Assembly (NCBI RefSeq): GCF_019218755.1
Contig: NZ_JAHUWZ010000003.1
Coordinates: 124,001 to 188,000 of the forward strand
Length of the DNA: 64,000 nt
Origin: Acidovorax sp. sif1233
GTDB taxonomy: Bacteria; Pseudomonadota; Gammaproteobacteria; Burkholderiales; Burkholderiaceae_C
Direction: 5' to 3'
The notes under the pieces are model-generated. The model had not been told where the DNA came from. It made no database searches and saw nothing but the letters and a program-made list of their open reading frames with translations. Positions 7,673-18,868 of this stretch are shown piece by piece; position 1 is the stretch's first letter, and the number at the start of each line of letters is the position of its first letter. Position numbers and translations under genes: made by a program.

Positions 7673-9184
7673 TCAGAATCCTCCCTGTGATTGCGTCATG
7701 CCGCCCATGGATTGCGACTGCAGCGCCGGCGCGGCGGTGTGCTCCCCCAGCACCCAGGTGTCCTTTGTCCCGCCGCCCTGCGAGGAATTCACCACCAGCG
7801 AACCCTCCTGCAGCGCGACGCGCGTGAGCCCCCCCGCCACCATCTGCACCTCGCGGCCGCTGAGCACGAAGGGGCGCAGGTCGATGTGGCGCGGCGCGAT
7901 GCCGCTCTCCACGTAGGTGGGGCAGCTGGACAGGCTGAGCGTGGGCTGCGCGATGTAGCCTGCCGGGTTGGCCAGCAGCGCGCGGCGGAAGTCCTCGATC
8001 TCGGCCTGCGTGGCCGCCGGGCCGATGAGCATGCCGTAGCCGCCCGCGCCGTGCACTTCCTTGACCACCAGGTCCTTCAGGTTCGCCAGCACGTGCTGCA
8101 GGTCATCCTGCTTGCGGCACATCCAGGTGGGCACATTCTTCAGGATGGGCTCCTGGCCCAGGTAGAAGCGGATCATCTCGGGCACGTAGGGGTAGACCGA
8201 CTTGTCGTCGGCCACGCCCGTGCCCACCGCATTGCAGATGCCGACATTGCCGGCGCGGTACGCCTCCATGAGGCCGTGGCAGCCCAGCGTGGAGTTGCGG
8301 CGGAACACCTGCGGGTCGAGGAAGTCGTCGTCCACGCGGCGGTAGATCACGTCCACCCGCTGCAGGCCGCGCGTGGTGCGCATGTAGACGAACTTGTCCT
8401 TGACCACGAGGTCCTGCCCTTCGACCAGCTCCACACCCATCTGCTGGGCCAGGAAGGCATGCTCGAAGTACGCGCTGTTGTGCATGCCGGGTGTCAGGAC
8501 CACCACCGTGGGCTCGTCGGCCGTGGCGGGCGCGCTGGCGCGCAGGGTCTCCAGCAGCATGTCGGGGTAATGCGCCACCGGCGCCACCTTGTGCAGGCTG
8601 AACAGCTCGGGGAAGAGCCGCATCATCATCTTGCGGTTCTCGAGCATGTAGCTCACGCCGCTGGGCACGCGCAGGTTGTCCTCCAGCACGTAGTACTCGC
8701 CCTCGCCCTGTGCATTGGGGGCGCGCACGATATCGATGCCGGCGATGTGCGCGTAGATGTTCTTGGGCACCTGCACGCCGGCCATCTCCGGCCGGTACTG
8801 GGCATTGTTGAGGATGAGATCGGCGGGCACGATGCCGGCGCGGATGATGTCCTGGCCGTGGTACACGTCGTGGATGAAGCGGTTGAGGGCCGTGACCCGC
8901 TGCACCAGCCCCTGCTGCATGCTGCTCCACTCGTGGGCCGGGATGATGCGGGGAATCAGGTCGAACGGGATCAGCCGCTCGTTGCCCGCCCCGCCCTCAT
9001 CCTTGGCGCCGTAGACGGCAAAGGTGATGCCCACGCGCCGGAAGATCATCTCGGCCTCGGCACGGCGGGCCTGCATCACGTCAGGGGGCTGTTTGTTCAA
9101 CCACTGCGCATAGCGCTTGTAGTGTTCCCGCACATCGCTGCCATCGAAAGGCAGCATGGCGTACATCTCGTCAAATTTCTGCAT
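7673..9184 (-). CDS. circularly permuted ATP-grasp protein (DUF404/DUF407)
   Basis: A 503-residue predicted carboxylate-amine/thiol ligase. Recognisable segments are GITFAVYGAKDEGGAGNERLIPFD near residue 55, VLEDNLRVPSGVSYMLENR, VVVLTPGMHNSAYFEHAFLA, and a C-terminal HIDLRPFVLSG stretch. These ATP-grasp cores are predicted to form peptide bonds using ATP. It is upstream of, and nearly overlaps, the alpha-E gene. The comEC gene precedes it on the same strand after 116 bp, with no obvious functional link. Confidence 0.92.
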   Translation of the reverse strand: MQKFDEMYAMLPFDGSDVREHYKRYAQWLNKQPPDVMQARRAEAEMIFRRVGITFAVYGAKDEGGAGNERLIPFDLIPRIIPAHEWSSMQQGLVQRVTALNRFIHDVYHGQDIIRAGIVPADLILNNAQYRPEMAGVQVPKNIYAHIAGIDIVRAPNAQGEGEYYVLEDNLRVPSGVSYMLENRKMMMRLFPELFSLHKVAPVAHYPDMLLETLRASAPATADEPTVVVLTPGMHNSAYFEHAFLAQQMGVELVEGQDLVVKDKFVYMRTTRGLQRVDVIYRRVDDDFLDPQVFRRNSTLGCHGLMEAYRAGNVGICNAVGTGVADDKSVYPYVPEMIRFYLGQEPILKNVPTWMCRKQDDLQHVLANLKDLVVKEVHGAGGYGMLIGPAATQAEIEDFRRALLANPAGYIAQPTLSLSSCPTYVESGIAPRHIDLRPFVLSGREVQMVAGGLTRVALQEGSLVVNSSQGGGTKDTWVLGEHTAAPALQSQSMGGMTQSQGGF

Positions 9185-9300
9185 GAACTGGCCTCCTGCT
9201 GTCAGGATAGCAAGTTGTACGCCCGCACTCCCCGAACCAGCTCAAAATCTTTCCGGGGTCCCGTGCATCGGCAGGCCGGAGGGCCCGCCACGCCCGCAGA

Positions 9301-11841
9301 TCACTCCGGCCACGGTGCCATGCGATGCTGCCAGTACCGCGCGCCGACGTCGCGTTCACACGCAACCCGCGCGGGTTGCGCCGACGACCACGCGGCAGCC
9401 CCGCAGCGGGACGACTCCACCACGCGGATCCCCCGCTCCCGGTAGCGCTGCAGCACCTCGGCCGCAGGGTGGCCAAAGCGGTTGCGGTAGCCCGCCTGCA
9501 CCAAAGCAGTGCGCGGTGCCACGGCCTCCAGAAACGCCGGCGAGGACGAGGTCTTGCTCCCGTGGTGGGGCACGAGCAGCACGTCGGCCCGCACCGCGGC
9601 GCCCCGCGCCAGCAGGGCCTGCTCCTGGGCGGCCTCGATGTCACCGGCCAGCAGCGCGACAGAGCCCCTTTCCCCTCTTTCTGCGGCGGCCGCGATGCGC
9701 AGCACGCAACTGAGCGCGTTGGGCCGGGCGGTGGGCGCGGCGGCGTCTTGTGCCCCCGGGTGCAGCACCTCGAAAGACACGCCATCCCATGTCCACCGCT
9801 GGCCCGCCACGCAGGGCCTGACGGGGCGCAGTGCCTGCAGCGTGTGCTCAGCCTCGATCGAACCAGTGAGTTCGGCCCCCGGCTGCTGGGCCAGCACCGC
9901 CGCCGCGCCGCCCGTGTGGTCGGCATCGCGGTGGCTGAGCATGAGCACGTCCACGCGCTCGCCCAGCGCCCGCAGCAGCGGCACCAGCACGCGGTGGCCC
10001 GCGTCGCTTTCGCGGCTGAAACGCGGCCCTGCGTCGTACAGCAGGGCGTGGGTCGCGGTGCGCACCAGCACCGCATTGCCCTGGCCGATGTCCGCCGCCA
10101 GCAATTCGAACTGTCCCGCCGCCGGCCGCGCGGGCTGCCAGCACAGCGCGGGCCACAGCAGCGGAAGGGCCAGCCACCGCAGACGCCAGGGCAACCTCGC
10201 GGCCACAAGCGCACCCCCGGCCACGGCCAGCACGCCGGCCCACAGCGGCGCCGCGGGCATGTGGAGCACGGCCCAGGGCCACTGCGCCAGCCATTGCAGC
10301 AGTACCGCCAGCGGCTGCAGGCCGAAGGCGGCCAGGCTCCAGAGCGGCGGCCACAGCACCCCGCCCAGTGCCAGCGGAGTGACCACCAGGGTCACCCAGG
10401 GAATCGCCACCAGATTGGCGGCAAAGCCCACCACGGACACCTGGCCGAACAGCAGCAGGGTCAGGGGCGTGAGGGCCAGCGTCACCACCCACTGCTCGCG
10501 CACCAAGGCATGAAAACGCTGCCTGACGCTGGATGGATAAGCGCCATCAGCTACTGAATTAGTAGCAAACAAGATACCCACGGCGACAAAGCTGAGCCAG
10601 AAGCCTGCCTGCGCGAGCGCCCAGGGGTCCGCCACCACCACGGCCGCGCACGCCAGCAGCCACACCTGCGGCCACGGCCAGCGGCGGCCGCACAGCTGCA
10701 GCAGGGCGATGGCGCCCAGCATGGTCACCGTGCGTTGCGCAGGCACGCCCCAGCCGCTGAAAACGGCGTACGCCGCGGCCAGCGCCACCCCGGCGGCCAA
10801 CGCGGCGGACGGCGCGGGCACCGCCAGGCACAGCCGCGTGGATCTTCGCCACAACGCCCCCACCGCCAGCGCGGCCAGCCATGCGAACAGCGTGATGTGA
10901 AGACCCGAAATGCTCATGAGGTGCGCGACGCCCGTGGCGCGGAACACGTCCCAGTCGGCACGGTCGATGGCACGCTGGTCACCCGTCACCAAAGCCGCCA
11001 CCACGCCCGCGATGCGTGCGCGGGCGGGGTCGTCGCCGTGCACGTCGCGGGCCAGGCGGTCCAGGATCGCGTCGCGCACGGATTGCCGCAGCCGCTCCAC
11101 GGGATGCCGCCAGGTCGATTGCAGATGCACCGGAGGCTCATCCCTGGGGCCCGCGCGCACATATCCCGTGGCCTGCACCCCCTGCTCCCACATCCACAGT
11201 TCGTAGTCAAACCCGTGCGGGTTGCGCAGCCCGTGCGGAGCCTTCAGCCGCACCGTCAGCGCCCAGCGGTCGCCCGCCTTCAAGGCGGGCGGCTGGCGCT
11301 GCAGGTCCACCGCTCCGCCGGGATCAAGGAACGGCCCCCCGTACCAGGCCACTTCGATGCGCGTAGGCAGGGCCACGGGGGAGCCGTTCAGGCGCGCGGC
11401 CTCCACGTCCATGCGCAGCCGGGTTCCGGCCTCGTTGGCCTGCGGCATGGCGGCCACCACGCCGGTGACACGGATGTCCTGCCCTTCCAGCGCGGGCGCC
11501 AGGCCTTCTTCCATGTAGTCCACGGCCCGCAGCCCGGCCCCCGCGAACATCGCCAGCGCGCCGGCGCACAGCGCGAGCACGGTGGCCGCCGCGCGGGCCC
11601 CGCGCCCCGCCGCCGCACGAGGGCGCCCGTGGACCGCGCGCGCGCACCACCCCAGCGCGCATGCCACCACCAGCAGCGCCGCATAGGCGGCCGCGGGCCA
11701 CAGCGCGGGCTGCTGCAACTGCAGCGCAGCACCCGATACCGCCCCCAGCAACAATGCGGGCACCAGCCAGGGCACGGGGGCCGCGGCGACCGTGCCCGCA
11801 GGGGCTGGCGCAATCGCATTAGTGGTGCTTATGGCGGGCAT
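9301..11841 (-). CDS. comEC: ComEC/Rec2 DNA uptake channel protein
   Basis: An 846-residue inner-membrane protein that passes single-stranded DNA into the cytoplasm during natural transformation. It has an N-terminal DUF4131 region, a central competence domain of many membrane helices (for example the GVAHLMSISGLHITLFAW segment), and a C-terminal metallo-beta-lactamase-like domain with LSHRDADHTGG that may degrade one DNA strand. Length is typical. An AT-rich repeat copy lies inside the frame (10521-10569). The ATG at 11841 is about 155 bp from the divergent RidA gene. Confidence 0.95.
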   Translation of the reverse strand: MPAISTTNAIAPAPAGTVAAAPVPWLVPALLLGAVSGAALQLQQPALWPAAAYAALLVVACALGWCARAVHGRPRAAAGRGARAAATVLALCAGALAMFAGAGLRAVDYMEEGLAPALEGQDIRVTGVVAAMPQANEAGTRLRMDVEAARLNGSPVALPTRIEVAWYGGPFLDPGGAVDLQRQPPALKAGDRWALTVRLKAPHGLRNPHGFDYELWMWEQGVQATGYVRAGPRDEPPVHLQSTWRHPVERLRQSVRDAILDRLARDVHGDDPARARIAGVVAALVTGDQRAIDRADWDVFRATGVAHLMSISGLHITLFAWLAALAVGALWRRSTRLCLAVPAPSAALAAGVALAAAYAVFSGWGVPAQRTVTMLGAIALLQLCGRRWPWPQVWLLACAAVVVADPWALAQAGFWLSFVAVGILFATNSVADGAYPSSVRQRFHALVREQWVVTLALTPLTLLLFGQVSVVGFAANLVAIPWVTLVVTPLALGGVLWPPLWSLAAFGLQPLAVLLQWLAQWPWAVLHMPAAPLWAGVLAVAGGALVAARLPWRLRWLALPLLWPALCWQPARPAAGQFELLAADIGQGNAVLVRTATHALLYDAGPRFSRESDAGHRVLVPLLRALGERVDVLMLSHRDADHTGGAAAVLAQQPGAELTGSIEAEHTLQALRPVRPCVAGQRWTWDGVSFEVLHPGAQDAAAPTARPNALSCVLRIAAAAERGERGSVALLAGDIEAAQEQALLARGAAVRADVLLVPHHGSKTSSSPAFLEAVAPRTALVQAGYRNRFGHPAAEVLQRYRERGIRVVESSRCGAAAWSSAQPARVACERDVGARYWQHRMAPWPE
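10521..10569 (-). repeat. dispersed AT-rich repeat copy inside comEC
   Basis: The segment (ATGGATAAGCGCC...AGTAGCAAAC) aligns with the intergenic copy at 34704-34768 across the GCG core, the AGCTA box and the TAGCAAA end. It codes for about residues 425-440 of ComEC, in a region of low GC and unusual codons for this genome. Arms are degenerate. Confidence 0.5.
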
Positions 11842-11997
11842 GGGCTGATGCTAATGCGGCGCCAGGGCCGCTGCCGCTGGATTCCGCGCACCGGGCTGTG
11901 TAACACTCGCGGCCACCCCCGGTGCCGCCAGCATGGCCGGCAGCGCCGCACCGGCCGTCCCACCATCCCTTTCACTGACTTCATACCGAGGAAGACC

Positions 11998-12462
11998 ATG
12001 AGCGTTTACGACAAGCTGAAGGAACTCAACATCACCCTGCCCCCCGTGTCGGTGCCCGCGGCCGCCTACGTGCCCTACGTGCAGACGGGCAATCTCGTGT
12101 TCCTGAGCGGCCACATCGCGCGCAAGGACGGCAAGCCCTGGGTGGCGCAGTTCGGCCGCGACATCGGCACCGACGAAGGCAAGCAGGCTGCCCGCGCGGT
12201 GGCCATCGACCTGCTGGGCACCCTGCAGGCGGCCTGCGGCGGCGACCTCACCCGCGTGCGGCGCATCGTCAAGCTGATGAGCCTGGTGAACTCCACGGGC
12301 GACTACACCGAACAGCATTTGGTGACCAACGGCGCCAGCGAGCTGCTGGGCCAGGTCTTTGGCGAAAACGGCGTCCATGCCCGCAGCGCCTTCGGCGTGG
12401 CGCAGATCCCCATGGGTGCCTGCGTGGAAATCGAGTTGATCGCCGAACTGGGACAGGGCTGA
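11998..12462 (+). CDS. RidA family protein
   Basis: A 154-residue member of the RidA/YjgF/UK114 family, whose archetype hydrolyses reactive enamine/imine intermediates from PLP-enzyme reactions. The family C-terminal segment is visible (VHARSAFGVAQIPMGACVEI), including the conserved arginine in ARS. The protein is longer than RidA itself (about 128 residues) and belongs to the longer subgroup, so archetypal activity is not certain. A GAGGAAGACC ribosome binding site precedes the ATG. It is divergent from comEC and convergent with the accessory enolase. Confidence 0.92.
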   Translation: MSVYDKLKELNITLPPVSVPAAAYVPYVQTGNLVFLSGHIARKDGKPWVAQFGRDIGTDEGKQAARAVAIDLLGTLQAACGGDLTRVRRIVKLMSLVNSTGDYTEQHLVTNGASELLGQVFGENGVHARSAFGVAQIPMGACVEIELIAELGQG

Positions 12463-12479
12463 GCCCCGGCGGACAGCGA

Positions 12480-12509
12480 GCGAAGCGCCCCTGCGTGCAG
12501 GCGCTTCGC
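12480..12509. terminator. bidirectional hairpin between ridA-like and accessory enolase genes
   Basis: GCGAAGCGCC (12480-12489) pairs perfectly with GGCGCTTCGC (12500-12509) around a 10-nt loop. It sits in the 49-bp gap between convergent genes. There is no T-run, so termination strength is uncertain. Confidence 0.6.
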
Positions 12510-12511
12510 GG

Positions 12512-15267
<2,756 letters not shown>

Positions 15268-15307
15268 GGGTAAAGCTTCCTGGAAGGGTTGCGGAATCCG
15301 GCGGCTG

Positions 15308-15337
15308 GCCGGCAGCGCCCTTGCGGGCAGTGCCGGC
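15308..15337 (-). terminator. hairpin between porin and pyruvate kinase genes
   Basis: GCCGGCAGCGCCC (15308-15320) and GGGCAGTGCCGGC (15325-15337) form a 13-bp stem with two mismatches and a 4-nt loop. There is no T-run. It may protect the porin mRNA end or let the porin be made in excess over the enzymes, rather than fully terminate. Confidence 0.5.
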
Positions 15338-15346
15338 CCTTGACGC

Positions 15347-16309
15347 TCAGAAGTTGTGCTGGAGACCGACGTCGTAGCCGAGCTTCTCCGTGACCGCCTT
15401 GCTGTCGCGGGCCACGTTGGTGTACAGGAAGGTCCGCCTGGACAGGTGGTGGAAGTAGCCGATGCCGAACTTGCGGGCTTCCGAACGCAGCGAACCATCC
15501 GGCTTGCGCGTCTTGGCAGTGACGAAGCCGGCCTTGATTTCACCCACCCCCACCCCGTAGGTCACGCCCAGCAGCATGGACTTGAAGTCGTCATTGCGGG
15601 TCGTCACGCCCCGGGCCAGGCCGAGGGCCAGCCGGGCCTGGCCGACCTTGTAGGCCGCGCCCAGGCTCAGCAGGTGGTCGTCCGCATGGGCGGGGTCTTC
15701 CCAGCCGATGGCCAGCAGCACCGGGCCGACGTGGGTGTTGGCCCCGACCGAGAACGGACGGCGGGGCCCTGCGTTGGAAGCCTCCTGCTGGGCCTCGGCG
15801 GACGAGACCGCGATGTGCAGGTCCTTGCGCCGCAAGTCATAGCGCACGGAGTCGGAGACACGGGTCTTCGAGATGCCGCCACGCCATGCGGTGCGCAGCT
15901 GGGCCACGGTGTCGCCGCCCCAGGGATCGATCACGTTCTGCACCGTGGAGTAGGCGGCGGTGTACTGGCGGCCCAGGTTGACCGTGCCCCAGGCGGCGTG
16001 CCCGATGCCCAGGGTCGAGTAGCCCTGCCAGAAGATGTTCGGATTGGCGGGTTGGCCCGTGTCCGGCGAGAAACGGTGCTCCAGCCCGAAGGCGGCGTGC
16101 CAGCCCCCGCCCAGGTCCTCCTGGCCGCGAAAGGCCAGGCGGCTGCCCGCCCCGTCCAGCATTTCACTGGACGTGGCGCCGATGTTCTTGCCGATCCCGA
16201 GGTCCAGCTTGCCGGACAGCGTGAGGTTGGAGGACTGGGCCTGCGCGGGCACGGCGGTGGCACCGAGCGCGGCGGCGAGGAGGAGTGACTTGTGGATGTT
16301 GCTGTGCAT
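15347..16309 (-). CDS. outer-membrane porin (Gram-negative porin, Porin_4 type)
   Basis: A 320-residue trimeric-porin-type beta-barrel. It has a signal peptide (cleavage near ATAVPAQA-QS), then LTLSGKLDLGIG, the typical first strand of betaproteobacterial porins, GSRLAFRGQEDLGGGWHAAF, and the terminal aromatic residue in LQHNF* needed for barrel assembly. Start ATG 16309 was preferred over an upstream in-frame start because it begins the signal peptide. It lies between acid phosphatase and pyruvate kinase on the same strand and probably gives the accessory importer access through the outer membrane. Confidence 0.9.
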   Translation of the reverse strand: MHSNIHKSLLLAAALGATAVPAQAQSSNLTLSGKLDLGIGKNIGATSSEMLDGAGSRLAFRGQEDLGGGWHAAFGLEHRFSPDTGQPANPNIFWQGYSTLGIGHAAWGTVNLGRQYTAAYSTVQNVIDPWGGDTVAQLRTAWRGGISKTRVSDSVRYDLRRKDLHIAVSSAEAQQEASNAGPRRPFSVGANTHVGPVLLAIGWEDPAHADDHLLSLGAAYKVGQARLALGLARGVTTRNDDFKSMLLGVTYGVGVGEIKAGFVTAKTRKPDGSLRSEARKFGIGYFHHLSRRTFLYTNVARDSKAVTEKLGYDVGLQHNF

Positions 16310-16458
16310 GGTGGAAATCCTTGGGGTCTTGTGAAGCCACGCCGGGCGCGCTGCGCCACTGCATGCGGTGTGCATGCAGATCGACGGCGGTGGTGGCGCG
16401 GTGTGGCGGGGGGGGACGCTGCGGGGATCGCAGCGGCGGCGATGTGGGCGGCCGGCGC

Positions 16459-17163
16459 TCAGGGCAGTTCGAGCACCCGGCGCAGTTCAGCCTTCGCGGC
16501 CTCGAAGTCGGCGCGGTAGCTGGGGTTTTGCGGCGCCAATGCGGCGATCAGCACGGCCAGTTGCCTGCCGGCCTCCACGTCGCTGGGGTAGTGCACCCCG
16601 CCCAGCACCCGGTTGTCGCCAAACTCCCTGGCGCGCGCCAGGATCTGCGGACGCCACTCGGGCACCATGTCCGCCAGCGCCATGCCGGTCAGGAAACCGA
16701 AGGCGGCATGGCCGCTCGGATACGAGCCGCTATGCGAATACTTGGCCACCGGTTGCAGGCGCTTGTCCACCACGGGCGGACGTTCGCGCTTCCAGAGCTC
16801 CTTGCCTTGCTTGTTGAAGCCGCTCTCGGTCTTGTACAGCCGCTTGAAGAAGGCAGCGACCAGGGGCAGGCCCTGCTCCGTGAACTTGGGGCCCATGACA
16901 TTGGCAAACCGGAACACGCTCTGCTCCAGATCGGCCACCGACCTGGCCGCCTGTTCGGGTGTCCGCAATCGCTGCAGTTCGAGCATCAGCTCGATCTCCT
17001 TGCCCGCCACCTCCGCGGGTGGGGGCGGCGCCATGAAGCGGGTGGAATCGAGTTGCGCGGCATCGAGGTAGACAGCAGGCGCCTCGCCCTTGGCCAGGGC
17101 AGCGTTGCCAGTCAGTGCCAGCAGCGAAAAGCAGACGCTGAGCAATAGCTTGTTCATCTTCAT
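16459..17163 (-). CDS. class A acid phosphatase (PAP2 superfamily), periplasmic
   Basis: A 234-residue phosphomonoesterase with an N-terminal signal peptide (cleavage near NAALA). The three PAP2 motifs are present: K121-X6-R128-P129, P149-S-G-H152, and R185-X5-H191-X3-D195. These are the vanadate-type active-site residues. Class A enzymes such as PhoN release phosphate from organic monoesters in the periplasm. It is first in the minus-strand arm of the accessory block and is divergent from the binding-protein gene. In the model it would either salvage phosphate or trim larger phosphoesters before uptake. Confidence 0.9.
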   Translation of the reverse strand: MKMNKLLLSVCFSLLALTGNAALAKGEAPAVYLDAAQLDSTRFMAPPPPAEVAGKEIELMLELQRLRTPEQAARSVADLEQSVFRFANVMGPKFTEQGLPLVAAFFKRLYKTESGFNKQGKELWKRERPPVVDKRLQPVAKYSHSGSYPSGHAAFGFLTGMALADMVPEWRPQILARAREFGDNRVLGGVHYPSDVEAGRQLAVLIAALAPQNPSYRADFEAAKAELRRVLELP

Positions 17164-17532
17164 GGAGGTCTCCAGTGGTGGGTATGGATACGCCGATGCG
17201 GTGGCAGGCCGTGGGGCCCGTGCCATATCGAGCCGGGCGAAGCCTACGGAATGCGCTGGCGGGAATCCAATCACCATTTCTGATGCCCAGGATCAGCGTG
17301 GCCTCGCGGGAGGCAACGCGCCTGTGGCGCCCCCCCGGCAGGGCGCGCCGGCCTGGGACTTTCCCGGATGTCCCCCGGCAGGCCCGCCGCCCGGCACCAC
17401 CAGGCGCATGCACGGCTTGATGATGCGCATCACAAAGTCTGATTGGACGCACTTGCCGGTTTTGGCGGAGCATTCACCCGACCCAAGAAGACCTGTCGGC
17501 ACCCGCCGCGCATAACGTTGAAGGAGACATCC
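17164..17532. other. 369-bp divergent control region of the accessory block
   Basis: No gene is visible. It separates the phosphatase-porin-pyk-eno arm (minus) from the ABC transporter-LysR arm (plus), and should contain both promoters. It includes the palindrome at 17416-17437 and, just before the binding-protein start, an AAGGAG ribosome binding site (17521-17526). Confidence 0.6.
17416..17437. promoter_or_regulatory. 22-bp imperfect palindrome, candidate LysR operator
   Basis: CTTGATGATGC/GCATCACAAAG matches its own reverse complement at 9 of 11 positions per arm, with a perfect 12-bp core TGATGCGCATCA (17421-17432). It lies about 95 bp upstream of the binding-protein start. A LysR gene ends the same arm and is the natural candidate binder. 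Confidence 0.5.
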
Positions 17533-18858
17533 GTGACAATCCGCCCCATTCTCAAAACTGCCGCGTTGGCGGCATTCCTGCTCGCCGCCGGGGCCCAGGC
17601 CGGCACCGTCTCGGTGGTGACCTCCTTTCCCAAGGAACTGACCCAGGCCTACAAGACCGCCTTCGAAAAGGCCCATCCCGACATCAAGCTGGAAATCCTC
17701 AACAAGAGCACCACCGCCGGCGTGGCCTATGTGCGCGAACTCAGCGCGGGGCAGCGCCCCGAAGTGTTCTGGGCGTCGGCGCCCGATGCGTTCGAGGTGC
17801 TGGGCAAGGGCAAGCTGCTCGAGCGCATTCCGGACCTCGCCAATCCCGCGGTGCCCAAGGACATCGCCGGCTATCCCATCAACGATCCGGACGGCTTCTA
17901 CCTGGGCCAGGCCCTGGGGGGCTATGGGCTGATGTGGAACACCCGCTACCTCGCGGCCAAGAAGCTTCCCACGCCCGCCGAGTGGGCGGACCTGACCAAG
18001 CCGGTCTACCACAGCCACGTGGCCCTGAGCTCGCCCTCCCGCTCGGGCACGACGCACTTGACGATCGAGGCCATCCTGCAGGGCGAGGGCTGGGACAAGG
18101 GCTGGAACCAGGTGCTGCAGATTGCCGGCAACTCGGCCGCGATCACCGAACGCAGCTTCGGCGTGCCCGACGGCGTCAACAACGGACAGTTCGGCATCGG
18201 CCTGGTGATCGACTTCTTCGGCCTGAGCGGCAAGTATTCGGGCTTTCCGGTGGAGTTCGCCTACCCGTCGGTCACCGCGGTGGTGCCAGCCAACATTGCG
18301 CTCATCAGCGGGGGCAAGAACCCGGCCGAGGCGCGGCGCTTCATCAGCTTCGCCCTGTCCAGGGAAGGACAGGAACTGCTCACGCTCCCGCAGCTGGCGC
18401 GCCTGCCGGTGCTGCCGCCGGACAAGATGAAAATGCCCGCCGGCTACCCCAACGCCTTCGAGGTCGCCAAGCGCGCCAAGGTGAAGTTCGATCCCGAGCT
18501 GTCCGCCGCGCGCTACTACGTGGTGACCGCCCTGTTCGACCAGGTGATCACCTTCCGCCACAAGGAACTGCAGGCGGCCACGCTGGCCATCCACCAGGCC
18601 GAGGCAGCCCTGGCCGGAAAACCCAACACCGAGGCCGCCAACCGCGTCAGGCGGGCGCGCGAACTGGCCTTCACGCCCCCCGTGACCGAGGCCATGGCCA
18701 AGGACCCGGCGTTCCTGAACCTGTTCACGTCCAACAAGAAGAACGCGGACACCAACAGGGAGGTGACGGCCACCGAAGGCGGCTGGAACAGCAAGGCGCT
18801 CGACAACTACCGGATGGCGCGCCAGCTCGCCGAAGAAGCCCGGGCCCTTGCCAAGTAA
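17533..18858 (+). CDS. ABC transporter periplasmic binding protein (AfuA/PgtC-like family)
   Basis: A 441-residue solute-binding protein with a signal peptide (AAGAQA-GTVSVVTSF). The family (COG1840-type) covers iron(III), sugar-phosphate (AfuA), aminoethylphosphonate and phosphoglycerate-sensing (PgtC) proteins. The tyrosine ladder used by iron binders is not obvious; serine/threonine-rich loops such as NKSTTAGV and SSPSRSGTTH could hold a phosphate. The C-terminal helical extension (about residues 330-441) makes it longer than iron-binding members. Start is GTG 17533, set by the ribosome binding site AAGGAG 6 bp upstream. The permease begins 10 bp after its stop. The ligand is inferred, not shown. 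Confidence 0.88.
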   Translation: MTIRPILKTAALAAFLLAAGAQAGTVSVVTSFPKELTQAYKTAFEKAHPDIKLEILNKSTTAGVAYVRELSAGQRPEVFWASAPDAFEVLGKGKLLERIPDLANPAVPKDIAGYPINDPDGFYLGQALGGYGLMWNTRYLAAKKLPTPAEWADLTKPVYHSHVALSSPSRSGTTHLTIEAILQGEGWDKGWNQVLQIAGNSAAITERSFGVPDGVNNGQFGIGLVIDFFGLSGKYSGFPVEFAYPSVTAVVPANIALISGGKNPAEARRFISFALSREGQELLTLPQLARLPVLPPDKMKMPAGYPNAFEVAKRAKVKFDPELSAARYYVVTALFDQVITFRHKELQAATLAIHQAEAALAGKPNTEAANRVRRARELAFTPPVTEAMAKDPAFLNLFTSNKKNADTNREVTATEGGWNSKALDNYRMARQLAEEARALAK

Positions 18859-18868
18859 AGGACCACTC

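Noticed and set aside
7691..9445. 584-residue plus-strand frame opposite the ATP-grasp gene
   Set aside because: It is a codon-position shadow, rich in His, Val and Gly with no recognisable domain.
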